DNA of 64,000 nucleotides from positions 1 through 64,000 of the forward strand of contig FMVK01000005.1 in NCBI GenBank assembly GCA_900102065.1. The letters run 5' to 3'. The notes under the pieces were generated by a model. It saw only the letters and a program-made list of their open reading frames with translations, did no database searches and had not been told where the DNA came from. This DNA comes from Lachnospiraceae bacterium XPB1003. GTDB taxonomy: Bacteria; Bacillota; Clostridia; Lachnospirales; Lachnospiraceae. The translations under genes and the position numbers were made by a program. Shown here in pieces: positions 1-7,677 of this stretch (the stretch's first letter is position 1; each line of letters starts with the position of its first letter).

Positions 1-631
1 CCTGGCTCTGATTCATCTGCTTCATCAATCCAATTAAACTTCTTGCATTACTACTTCCCTTAGGAATTAGCCTGTCCAATTCATCAAGCTTATCTTGATC
101 AAAAGCCTTTGTGCTATACGTTTCTGTACTTTGGAGCATTGTTAAGATTGCATTCAGCCTGACTGCATCGGCAGGATACTGAGTGGTAACAAGATTCATA
201 TCAGTATAATAGATCTGCGCAAGAGCCTTCTTTCGGGTTTCACTGAATTCATCCCAAACAGTGAGTGGACAGCCTATCAACCCTGACAGATCCTCACCAT
301 ACTCCTCAAAAAGTGCATCGATTTCCGCATCAACCTTAGCGTCTCCGGTCTTATAGGATGAACTAAATCCCCCTTCTAATTTAGGCATAGTTGATACAGG
401 CGCATTAAGAGATGATCCGGTCTGCGTCTTTGACGATACCGGCATGGCATTATGTTCCACCTTATCGGCAGAGATTCTTCGCGTTGCACTTTCATTGATT
501 ACCCTATGGTTATCGGATATCTCTTGAAGTCTATCCGCCAAAAGCAGAGTTGCAGCTTTCTTCATCTTTCGGATTTCGATGATTGCTTTCTGCATTTCAT
601 AGTATTCCTGCATGATAGGATTTCCTGCCAT
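1..631 (-). CDS. Hypothetical protein, 3' part of a frame-split gene (runs off left edge)
   Basis: An open minus-strand frame begins at the ATG at 629-631 and continues past position 1, giving at least 210 residues. It is hydrophilic and helical, with an early EYYEMQKAI-type amphipathic segment, then a Ser/Thr/Pro linker and a second helical part containing LDELDRLIP. I see no signal peptide, membrane segment or catalytic motif. There is no ribosome site before this ATG, whereas the 36-codon frame just upstream (645-755) has a good one and ends where this frame opens. The two frames therefore look like one gene needing a +1 shift. The helical N-terminus followed by a linker and a larger domain loosely resembles type VII secretion WXG/LXG-like proteins, but this is weak inference. 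Function unknown. Confidence 0.6.
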   Translation of the reverse strand, partial: MAGNPIMQEYYEMQKAIIEIRKMKKAATLLLADRLQEISDNHRVINESATRRISADKVEHNAMPVSSKTQTGSSLNAPVSTMPKLEGGFSSSYKTGDAKVDAEIDALFEEYGEDLSGLIGCPLTVWDEFSETRKKALAQIYYTDMNLVTTQYPADAVRLNAILTMLQSTETYSTKAFDQDKLDELDRLIPKGSSNARSLIGLMKQMNQSQ

Positions 632-644
632 GAATTCTGAAGGC

Positions 645-755
645 TCAGGGCAAGTTTAAATTATCATCTACGACTCTTTCACCCACTCCTCTTATAGCTT
701 TAACATGTTCATCAAACTTATCCAGATCTATCTTTATAGGATTGTTATTTCCCAT
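645..755 (-). CDS. 36-codon reading frame, probable N-terminal part of the split gene
   Basis: The ATG at 753-755 has GGGAG eight bases upstream. The frame encodes 36 residues, starting MGNNNPIKIDLDKF, and stops at a TGA at 645-647 that directly follows a CCC proline codon. It lies 15 bp after the cysK stop, so it is probably co-transcribed with cysK. Skipping the T of the stop joins it in the +1 frame to the long downstream frame, giving ...NLNLP-EPSEFMAGNP... without a break. The peptide could be a stand-alone small protein, the first part of a frameshifted pseudogene, or the zero-frame product of a programmed +1 shift. The good ribosome site here and its absence at the downstream ATG favour one continuous gene. 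Confidence 0.55.
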   Translation of the reverse strand: MGNNNPIKIDLDKFDEHVKAIRGVGERVVDDNLNLP

Positions 756-770
756 TTTAATTCTCCCAAT

Positions 771-1697
771 TTACCCAAATAACGGCGTTGAAAAATATCT
801 TTCCGCTGTATCCGGAAGTACCGTAACCACGGTCTTTCCTTTTCCAAGCTTCTTAGCAAGCCTGATAGCAGCCGCTACATTTGTGCCGCTTGAGATACCG
901 CACATTATGCCTTCCTTCTTTGCAAGCTCCTTTGCGGTCTCAAGAGCCTCTTCATCCGTCACTATGCAGATCTCCGAATAAATATCTCTGTCCAGGATCT
1001 TGGGAATAACTCCGTCACCTATACCCATCTGAATATGTGTTCCTATGCTTCCGCCTGAAAGAATAGCCGCATGTTCCGGCTCAACTGCCCAGATCGTCAC
1101 ATCAGGATACTTTTCTTTCAGCGCTCTTCCTATACCGGTTATGGTTCCACCGGTACCGATACCTGAGCAGAAGCCGTGTATGGTTTTTCCTGCCTGTTCT
1201 ATGAGTTCTCTAGCCGTACCTTCATACTGAGCAAGGACATTGGCAGGATTCTCAAATTGCTGAGGTATAAAAACCTTCGGATCCTTTGAAGCTATATCCA
1301 TCGCGAGCTTTACGCACTCTTCGATAGCTTTTCCTATATCTCCGTCATCGTGAACAAGTCTGACTTCGGCACCGTAATGCTCCACAAGCTTTCTTCTCTC
1401 TTCGCTTACGGAATCAGGCATTATGATGATAGTCTTATATCCCCTTACCGCTCCGATAAGCGCCAGACCTATACCCTGATTGCCACTTGTGGGCTCCACT
1501 ATTATGCTGTCCTTACCTATCCGTCCTTCCCGCTCTGCGGTTTCTATCATATTGTAGGCGGTTCTGGTCTTCACCGAGCCTCCAACGTTTAATCCTTCGA
1601 ACTTAACAAGGATCTCCGCCGCGTCCTCAGACACCATATTATTCAAGCGTATGAGAGGTGTTTTTCCCATCGCCTCAAGTATATTTTCACAGATCAT
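771..1697 (-). CDS. cysK: Cysteine synthase (O-acetylserine sulfhydrylase)
   Basis: This PLP enzyme makes cysteine from O-acetylserine and sulfide in the cytoplasm. The 308-residue length is normal for the CysK family. The Schiff-base lysine is at about residue 43 in GGSVKTR, where the family usually has SVKDR. The phosphate-binding TSGNQG is at 70-75 (usually TSGNTG). A glycine-rich GTGGTITG loop and GISSGTN near the C-terminus are present, and the C-terminal PDTAERYFSTPLF end is typical. The start has GGAGG seven bases upstream. It follows the MATE gene by 19 bp, in an apparent hisS-MATE-cysK run. A CysM-like enzyme is possible, but the motifs favour CysK. Confidence 0.95.
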   Translation of the reverse strand: MICENILEAMGKTPLIRLNNMVSEDAAEILVKFEGLNVGGSVKTRTAYNMIETAEREGRIGKDSIIVEPTSGNQGIGLALIGAVRGYKTIIIMPDSVSEERRKLVEHYGAEVRLVHDDGDIGKAIEECVKLAMDIASKDPKVFIPQQFENPANVLAQYEGTARELIEQAGKTIHGFCSGIGTGGTITGIGRALKEKYPDVTIWAVEPEHAAILSGGSIGTHIQMGIGDGVIPKILDRDIYSEICIVTDEEALETAKELAKKEGIMCGISSGTNVAAAIRLAKKLGKGKTVVTVLPDTAERYFSTPLFG

Positions 1698-1716
1698 TTT
1701 CCAACCTCCACGTTAC

Positions 1717-3135
1717 TTATATGCCTGTGCTGTAGCTTGTCGCCGTTGTCTCGGCATCCTTCTTCGGCAGCTTGCTCCTTACATAGACAAAACAGATAAA
1801 ATGTACTAAACCGGTGATGACCCAGGATATGGGATATGAGATATAAAGATTTTCCAGTGAGTGGAAATGCCTGAAAAACGTAAATATCCATATTATCCTG
1901 AAACCGCATGCACCGATAAGCGACACCATCATCGGCATGATACCGTATCCAAGACCTCTTATCATGCCGCACATTACATCCATCATGCCGCAGGTAAAAT
2001 AGGTCGTCATTATTATCTTCATTCTGAGCAGTCCTATATCTATCATTGCTTCTCTGGCCGGAGAATCTTTATCTACATAAAGCGAAAGCAAAGGCCGTCC
2101 CGCAAGGTAAAATAGATTGCCCATTACAAATCCTACGATAAATACAAGCAGCATGCATCTTATCATTATCTTGTTTATCCTGCTGTACTTGCCTCCACCA
2201 AGGTTCTGTCCAGTGAAGCTGATAGCAGTCTGGTAGAAAGAATTCATTGCGGTATATACGAATCCTTCAAGGCTCATGGACGCAGTATTTCCGGCCATTG
2301 CTATCTTTCCGAAATCATTTACCGATGACTGTATAAGTATATTCGACAGAGAAAAGATCATTCCCTGCACTCCCGCCGGAAGGCCGACTTTAAGTATCTT
2401 GGCAGCAATATGTTTATTCAGCCTGAGATCCTTAAATATAAGCTTATATGCGCCTTCGGTCTTCATAAGGCATCGTATTACCAGCGCTGCCGAAACGCCC
2501 TGACTGATAACGGTAGCAAGAGCTACACCGTCAACGCTCATTTTAAATTTGCAGACAAAGAGAAGATTGAGAATTACATTGATGAAACCTGCCGCAGTCA
2601 GATAATTCAAAGGCCGCTTTGTATCGCCGACTGCACGAAGTATTGCAGAACCGAAATTGTAGATCATCATTATTGGGAGACCCAGGAAATAAATCCTTAC
2701 GTATAAAGTCGCATACTCAAGCACCGCCGGATCATCTTTTCCAGTCTTCATAAGCGCAAGGATCTCCGGGCATGCAAATTCCGCAATGATCCCTATCACC
2801 GTTCCGAAGATCAGAGCGAGCATTATTGAAGTATGCACCGCATCATGGATCTCCTTTTTTCTGGAGGCACCGAAATAATGCGCTACTATTACATTGCTAC
2901 CTATGGAAATACCGATGGCGACATTTACAAAGAAATTGATCAGAGATGAAGTTCCACCGATGGCTGCTAGCGCATCGGTGGAAGCATACTTACCTATGAC
3001 TATCATGTCAGCCGCATTGAACAGCAGCTGGAATACTCCCGAAAGCATGAGTGGCACAGAGAAAAGAAGAAGCTTAGGAAACAACGCTCCGGTGTTCATG
3101 TCTATTTCGTATTTTTTTCCGCCTTTATATGACAT
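1717..3135 (-). CDS. MATE family multidrug/toxin efflux transporter
   Basis: A roughly 472-residue polytopic membrane protein of the MATE family (NorM/DinF type), which exports organic cations or drugs using an Na+ or H+ gradient. The N-terminal pattern YEIDMNTGALFPKLLLF followed by LMLSGVFQLLFNAADM is characteristic, and about 12 hydrophobic segments follow. The open frame extends to a GTG at 3159 overlapping the hisS stop, but homologues start near the ATG at 3135, which I chose. An ATG at MNTG is a further option. The last 15 or so residues are hydrophilic (KKDAETTATSYSTG). It sits directly downstream of hisS and is probably read through from it. The substrate cannot be inferred. Confidence 0.9.
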   Translation of the reverse strand: MSYKGGKKYEIDMNTGALFPKLLLFSVPLMLSGVFQLLFNAADMIVIGKYASTDALAAIGGTSSLINFFVNVAIGISIGSNVIVAHYFGASRKKEIHDAVHTSIMLALIFGTVIGIIAEFACPEILALMKTGKDDPAVLEYATLYVRIYFLGLPIMMIYNFGSAILRAVGDTKRPLNYLTAAGFINVILNLLFVCKFKMSVDGVALATVISQGVSAALVIRCLMKTEGAYKLIFKDLRLNKHIAAKILKVGLPAGVQGMIFSLSNILIQSSVNDFGKIAMAGNTASMSLEGFVYTAMNSFYQTAISFTGQNLGGGKYSRINKIMIRCMLLVFIVGFVMGNLFYLAGRPLLSLYVDKDSPAREAMIDIGLLRMKIIMTTYFTCGMMDVMCGMIRGLGYGIMPMMVSLIGACGFRIIWIFTFFRHFHSLENLYISYPISWVITGLVHFICFVYVRSKLPKKDAETTATSYSTGI

Positions 3136-3155
3136 TTCGAACCCGACCCGGCCGA

Positions 3156-4514
3156 TCACTTAACAGTAACACACTTTGTCCTGCTCTTACTGCTGACAGT
3201 TGACTTAACCAGTTCAGCTGCTTCTTCGACCGTATACATAGCCTGTTCGCCGCTTTCCATATTCTTAAGAGAAACCTTGCCCTCTTTTATCTCATCTTCT
3301 CCAAGAAGGACTACGAACGGTATACCCAGCTTGTTGGCATATTCCATCTTCTTCTTGAATTTCTTCTGCTCGGCATAAACCTGCACACGGACACCTGCTT
3401 TTCTTAAGTCTGCAGAAACGCTTACTGCACCGAGAGTATCGTCTGTCATGGGAAGCACGAGTACATCCGCAGGCGCTGCATTTTGCTTATTTAAATATCC
3501 TTTTTCACTGAGGATATAGAAGAGTCTGGTAAGACCAATGGACATTCCCACTCCGGGCAGCTGTCTGTCTGTGAAATAACCTGCCAGATCATCATATCTT
3601 CCGCCGCTGCATATACTTCCGATGGAAGGATCGGGAAGGAAGCAGGTTTCAAATACAGTTCCTGTATAGTAATCAAGGCCTCTTGCGATGCTTAAGTCGA
3701 TGCGGTAATTCTTCTCATCACATCCGAAGGCTCCCATCGCACCGATAACTGTCTTAAGATCGGATACACCTTCATCGAACAAGGGATCCTTGCCTGCAAG
3801 TGACTCAAGCTTTGCAATGATCTCATCATTGGAACCCGCGAAAGTTACAAAGTCTAACATCTCGCCGGCTTTATCCTTATCAACGCCAAGATCCGTGAGA
3901 CCTTCTATGACATTGTCCCTTCCGATCTTCTCGTATTTATCGATTGTCCTTAAGATCTCTGTCTTCTTATCGGATGCTCCGAATATGGTAAAGAGTCCGT
4001 TTAAGATCTTTCTGTTGTTGATGCGGATCTGGAAATCATCAATACCGAGAGCATGCAGTGCATTACACATTACACTGGGACACTCAGCCTCATTGATGAT
4101 ATCAAGCTTTCCGTCTCCGATGATATCAATATCGCACTGATAGAACTCACGAAAACGTCCCTTCTGGCTGCGCTCTCCGCGGTATACTTTTCCGATCTGG
4201 TAACGCTTGAAAGGGAATGACAGATCCGGGTAACGCATTGCAACATATCTCGCAAGAGGAACTGTCAGATCATATCTCATGGTGATATCGGTGTCGCCCC
4301 TGTCAAAGCGGTATACCTGCTTCTCCGTCTCTCCGCCGCCCTTGGCCAGCAGTATCTCCGTACGCTCTAACACAGGAGTATCAAGTCCTACAAATCCGTA
4401 GGATCTGAACACTTCCGACAGAGTCCTTTTCATCTCATCAAAGACAGCCTGCTCATCCGGAAGCAACTCCATAAAACCTGACAATATACCGGGCTTTACC
4501 GTATTATCACTCAT
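3156..4514 (-). CDS. hisS: Histidyl-tRNA synthetase
   Basis: Charges tRNA-His with histidine in the cytoplasm. The 452 residues carry the class II core: the motif 1 region near 25-60, motif 2 with GRFREFYQCD near 130-140, and the histidine-binding LDYYTGTVFE near 275-285. Motif 3 (GVGMSIGLTRL) follows near 325. A C-terminal anticodon-binding domain occupies roughly 350-440. The start is preceded by AAGGAG at a good distance. This is a true HisRS rather than the HisZ paralogue, because the aminoacylation-specific YYTG motif is intact and no his biosynthesis genes are nearby. The MATE gene follows immediately. Confidence 0.97.
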   Translation of the reverse strand: MSDNTVKPGILSGFMELLPDEQAVFDEMKRTLSEVFRSYGFVGLDTPVLERTEILLAKGGGETEKQVYRFDRGDTDITMRYDLTVPLARYVAMRYPDLSFPFKRYQIGKVYRGERSQKGRFREFYQCDIDIIGDGKLDIINEAECPSVMCNALHALGIDDFQIRINNRKILNGLFTIFGASDKKTEILRTIDKYEKIGRDNVIEGLTDLGVDKDKAGEMLDFVTFAGSNDEIIAKLESLAGKDPLFDEGVSDLKTVIGAMGAFGCDEKNYRIDLSIARGLDYYTGTVFETCFLPDPSIGSICSGGRYDDLAGYFTDRQLPGVGMSIGLTRLFYILSEKGYLNKQNAAPADVLVLPMTDDTLGAVSVSADLRKAGVRVQVYAEQKKFKKKMEYANKLGIPFVVLLGEDEIKEGKVSLKNMESGEQAMYTVEEAAELVKSTVSSKSRTKCVTVK

Positions 4515-4634
4515 TTCAAAACTCCTTTTACTTACCTTTTTTCTTATTCTTTAATATCCTATATACGAAGACATTTTACTGTCGGGTATACTCTGCGTCA
4601 ATAAATCCATTTACCCGTCAAGTGACATCACCGT

Positions 4635-5207
4635 TCAAAAATCCTTATAACTTGTGTAAGGATTGGTAAAACGCGATCCCTCGGGTTCATCATTTTCAAA
4701 ATCTTCAGGACCTGCATCCGGTCCGATGTACTTGATCTTCTTTGAAAAACCGACAACGATATAAGTGATGCCGGGAAGTATCACCATAAATATGAACCAC
4801 ATCACTCCCAGTCCGAAGGATGCCGCAACAGAGGCGTTAACCTTAATGAGCCTCACCACTGCCACCAGCGCAAATACAAATGCTGCTATCCCCGTTATCA
4901 TATCAATGGCCGACGCTGTATCACTATTCCCCATGACTCTTGCTGATACTGTTCCCACCACAAAAGCTATGAGTATTATCGCCATATCTATAACTACTTT
5001 TACAAAAAGCCTTGTTTCTCCCGCTATCTTAAATAACAGATAAATATTTAGTCCGGGTATCAAAGCTTTCCACCCTTTTTCACCGGCCTTTACAAACATC
5101 TTCCAAAGTCCGATCACAGCGAACAGCAACACGAGCCCAACCGGTACCAAAAATGCATGGTTCAAAACAAACATGGTGACTTCATCAACCGGATAGTATT
5201 TACTCAT
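4635..5207 (-). CDS. DUF5684-type integral membrane protein
   Basis: A 190-residue membrane protein with about four or five hydrophobic segments (roughly 17-35, 68-90, 98-118 and 128-152) and a hydrophilic C-terminal tail rich in Asp, Glu and Pro. The cytoplasmic-loop pattern FVKAGEKGWKALIPGLNIY between the first two segments is the hallmark of DUF5684, a family often found next to or fused with signal-peptidase-like proteins. Its biochemical role is unknown. The gene stands alone, 120 bp downstream of the hisS start and divergent from DUF951. The start codon follows a GGGAGGGG stretch. Confidence 0.75.
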   Translation of the reverse strand: MSKYYPVDEVTMFVLNHAFLVPVGLVLLFAVIGLWKMFVKAGEKGWKALIPGLNIYLLFKIAGETRLFVKVVIDMAIILIAFVVGTVSARVMGNSDTASAIDMITGIAAFVFALVAVVRLIKVNASVAASFGLGVMWFIFMVILPGITYIVVGFSKKIKYIGPDAGPEDFENDEPEGSRFTNPYTSYKDF

Positions 5208-5319
5208 TTCCCCTCCCTTGATCTTTCAAACCAAATCACTGATATATCATATCTCACACCGGTAGAAAAAGCAAAACAGCGGTTGAATTTCACATCCCAA
5301 AAATGACATAATTACACTC

Positions 5320-5526
5320 ATGGAACAGATAAAGATAAATGTCGGCGACATACTCCGATTAAAAAAATCTCATCCCTGCGGTTCATTCGAATGGGAAGTG
5401 ACACGCTGCGGCCAGGACCTGAAACTGAAGTGCCTGGGATGCGGCCATGTAATAATGCAGCCCCGCAGGACCATAGTAAAGAATATCAAATCGGTCACGC
5501 CGGGTACTGAGCATACCGACAACTGA
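5320..5526 (+). CDS. DUF951 family small zinc-ribbon-like protein
   Basis: A 68-residue protein matching DUF951, which is widespread in Firmicutes. Visible family features are GDILRLKKSHPCG at 9-21, the EWEVTR strand and CLGCGH at 38-43, which supplies a CxxC pair. Together with Cys20 and Cys30 this could bind a metal. In other Firmicutes the family is often found near mechanosensitive channel or ribosome-associated genes and has no firm function. The acidic tail after residue 60 is an extension beyond the domain. It is the first plus-strand gene of this block, 77 bp ahead of the ATP-grasp pair. Confidence 0.85.
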   Translation: MEQIKINVGDILRLKKSHPCGSFEWEVTRCGQDLKLKCLGCGHVIMQPRRTIVKNIKSVTPGTEHTDN

Positions 5527-5603
5527 CTAACATGCCTTAGCATATACTGTCTCGCACAGGTACCGCGACGACAGGGATTTTCTATTTAGGATCACGGAAT
5601 AAT

Positions 5604-6503
5604 ATGACAGGAATACTGATCGTTAACGAATTTGTAAAAAGCGATAAGTTTTCGGAGCTTTTCGATATGTTCGATGAAGCTGCGAAAAGATACGACATCG
5701 ATCTGATAAAGATGACCAACGGAAAAGCCTGGGGAATGCTTGGAGAAAACTCCTATAATGGCCTCAGGCCTCTTTCCGAAAAAGATGACCGCCCGGACTT
5801 TATCCTCTTTTGGGATAAGGATATCAAGCTTGCTTTCGAGCTTGAGCGGGAAGGCTACCGACTCTTCAACAGGGCACAGGCCATCGCGGACTGCGATGAT
5901 AAATCACTGACATATCTGCGTCTTCATCATGCAGGCATCAGGCAGCCGGAAACATTCATCTCTCCCAAGAAATTCCACGCCGACGGGATCATTTCGGACG
6001 ATTTTCTTGAGGCCGCTGTTAAAACCTGCGGTTTCCCCTGCATCATCAAGGAATGTCTGGGGTCCTTCGGTGCGCAGGTCTATCTTGCCCCCGATGAGGA
6101 ATCATTAAAGGCAAGGATCCGGGAGATCGGTGACCGCGCCTATATAATCCAGAGATATATCCGTTCTTCAAAAGGACGGGATGTACGAATCCAGGTGGCA
6201 GGTAACGAAGTCGTAGCCGCCATGTACAGATACAATGACAATGACTTCCGCGCCAATATCACAAACGGCGGGAGCATGAAACCTTTTGAGCCCACTCCCG
6301 AAATGGCAGCTATGGCCGTATCCGCATGCAAGGCTTTGGATCTGGATTTCGCAGGTGTGGATATCCTTTTCGGAGAAGATGATACTCCCATCCTGTGCGA
6401 AGTCAATTCCAATGCGCATTTCAAGAATCTGTATGACTGCACCGGCATCAATACGGCCGATGCCATCATGCGGCATATCATGAACACCCCCGTGGAGAAA
6501 TGA
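5604..6503 (+). CDS. RimK-like ATP-grasp carboxylate-amine ligase (first of a tandem pair)
   Basis: A 299-residue ATP-grasp enzyme. Members join a carboxylate to an amine through an acyl-phosphate, as in RimK glutamate ligation. An N-terminal pre-ATP-grasp Rossmann-like domain spans about 1-105. The ATP-grasp domain follows with CGFPCIIKECLGSFG as the ATP-binding lysine/glycine loop, YIIQRYIRSSKGRDVRI, and the Mg-binding end VDILFGEDDTPILCEVNSNAHF. The acceptor substrate cannot be read from the sequence. The stop overlaps the start of the next gene by 4 bases (ATGA), so the two are translationally coupled and probably act together. A lysine-biosynthesis LysX role is unlikely because no carrier protein or lys genes are nearby. 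Confidence 0.85.
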   Translation: MTGILIVNEFVKSDKFSELFDMFDEAAKRYDIDLIKMTNGKAWGMLGENSYNGLRPLSEKDDRPDFILFWDKDIKLAFELEREGYRLFNRAQAIADCDDKSLTYLRLHHAGIRQPETFISPKKFHADGIISDDFLEAAVKTCGFPCIIKECLGSFGAQVYLAPDEESLKARIREIGDRAYIIQRYIRSSKGRDVRIQVAGNEVVAAMYRYNDNDFRANITNGGSMKPFEPTPEMAAMAVSACKALDLDFAGVDILFGEDDTPILCEVNSNAHFKNLYDCTGINTADAIMRHIMNTPVEK

Positions 6504-7303
6504 TCATGAACTGGTGGCTTGTCTATCAGAAAGAGGATATAGAACGAAACCGCGGTTACATCGACATGTTTTTCAGATCATGCGGTTCAAGAAACATTTC
6601 TCTCGAGCTTCTGGAGACCCCCGAAGCTTTTGACCGCTTAAACACACAGGGTTCCTCTCTCCCTTCCGTTGTTATAAACCGTTCCAGGGACTTAAGTCTT
6701 TCCCGTATTCTTGAAGATAAAGGTGTTGCAGTATATAATAATTCTAAGATAACAAAGCTCGGTAATGACAAGCTCGCGGCCATACGATTTGCCGAAGATC
6801 TGGGCATTCCGGTCATGAAGACTGCCGTTGATCCCGCTGATCTTGACTATCCCATGATAGCAAAGAGCATATCCGGCCACGGCGGCACCGAGGTATTTAT
6901 GTTAAAGAGTCCTTCCGATCTGGAAGAACTGAAGCAGAAAGATATTTACTCCTTACGCAAATGGATTTTTCAGGAGGTCGCATCAGACCTCGGAAAAGAT
7001 CTGCGGATATATGTGATCGGCAAAAGGATCATCGGCAGCATGATGCGCTCATCCGACACTGATTTCAGAAGTAACTATTGTCTGGGCGGTCACGCTTCTA
7101 TACATTCTCTTACCGATATAGAATACAGTATCGCCGAGTCCATTATCAAAAATCTTGATATCGGGCATTGCGGGATAGATCTTATCTACCACCACGGATC
7201 TCCCGTGTTCAATGAGATCGAAGATGCCGTAGGCACCAGGATGCTCTACAGATACACTGATATAGATGCGGTTGAGGAATATGTGAAATACATAGCAGGG
7301 TAA
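6500..7303 (+). CDS. RimK-like ATP-grasp ligase (second of a tandem pair)
   Basis: A 267-residue paralogue-like partner of the upstream ligase. It opens with MIMNWWLVYQKEDIERNRGY, a pre-ATP-grasp domain. YPMIAKSISGHGG then provides the ATP-binding lysine, RKWIFQEVASDLGKDLRIYV the central region, and IDLIYHHGSPVFNEIEDAVGTRML the Mg-binding end. The metal-site Asn/Glu arrangement (NEIED) differs from the EVNS of the first enzyme, so the pair has probably diverged in acceptor or product. The start overlaps the previous stop, and the next ATG two codons in is an alternative. The HPt gene follows 20 bp downstream with its own strong ribosome site. Substrate unknown. Confidence 0.82.
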   Translation: MIMNWWLVYQKEDIERNRGYIDMFFRSCGSRNISLELLETPEAFDRLNTQGSSLPSVVINRSRDLSLSRILEDKGVAVYNNSKITKLGNDKLAAIRFAEDLGIPVMKTAVDPADLDYPMIAKSISGHGGTEVFMLKSPSDLEELKQKDIYSLRKWIFQEVASDLGKDLRIYVIGKRIIGSMMRSSDTDFRSNYCLGGHASIHSLTDIEYSIAESIIKNLDIGHCGIDLIYHHGSPVFNEIEDAVGTRMLYRYTDIDAVEEYVKYIAG

Positions 7304-7323
7304 AAAATGAGGGGGATACGAAT

Positions 7324-7677
7324 ATGGGGCTTATAGAAAATGTCTTTTTTTTGGATACCGAAGCCGGACTTGCATACTGCGGTGATGACGAAGAGCTTTA
7401 CGGCGAGATACTTGAAGAATATGTGGAAGCGAACCACTTAGAAAAGCTCGAGAAACTTTTTGTTGAAAAAAACTGGCCCGATTACCAGATAAATATTCAT
7501 GCCGTAAAAAGCTCATCCAAGACCATCGGGGCTTTCGAACTCTATGAACACGCCATGGCACTGGAACGTGCCTGCAAAGACTCCGATACGGAATATATCC
7601 TGCTCAATCACGCGGATGTAATGGAAGAATACAGACACATGGTCTCCAACATCAAAGAGGCTTTGTCAGAGGATTAA
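7324..7677 (+). CDS. Stand-alone HPt (histidine phosphotransfer) domain protein
   Basis: A 117-residue protein that is essentially one HPt four-helix domain. The phosphoacceptor is His59 in NIHAVKSSSKTIGA, which matches the HxLKGSS-type HPt signature. Such proteins pass phosphate between receiver domains in multistep phosphorelays. The ribosome site GAGGGGG lies well before the ATG. It is the last gene of the ATP-grasp operon, an unusual neighbourhood, and no receiver or kinase lies within several kb. Its partner could be a distant hybrid sensor, for example a protein like the one encoded at 31857-35846. It ends in a 4-bp convergent overlap with the RSH gene. Confidence 0.88.
   Translation: MGLIENVFFLDTEAGLAYCGDDEELYGEILEEYVEANHLEKLEKLFVEKNWPDYQINIHAVKSSSKTIGAFELYEHAMALERACKDSDTEYILLNHADVMEEYRHMVSNIKEALSED

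Noticed and set aside
452-640. Plus-strand 62-residue frame
   Set aside because: Antisense shadow of the left-edge split gene, without a ribosome site.
639-662. TTTAAAC heptamer as a -1 slippery site
   Set aside because: The long downstream frame is +1, not -1, relative to the short frame, and the -1 frame ends soon.
3136-3159. GTG start of the MATE gene at 3159
   Set aside because: It gives an eight-residue N-terminal extension absent from family patterns, and no ribosome site is present.
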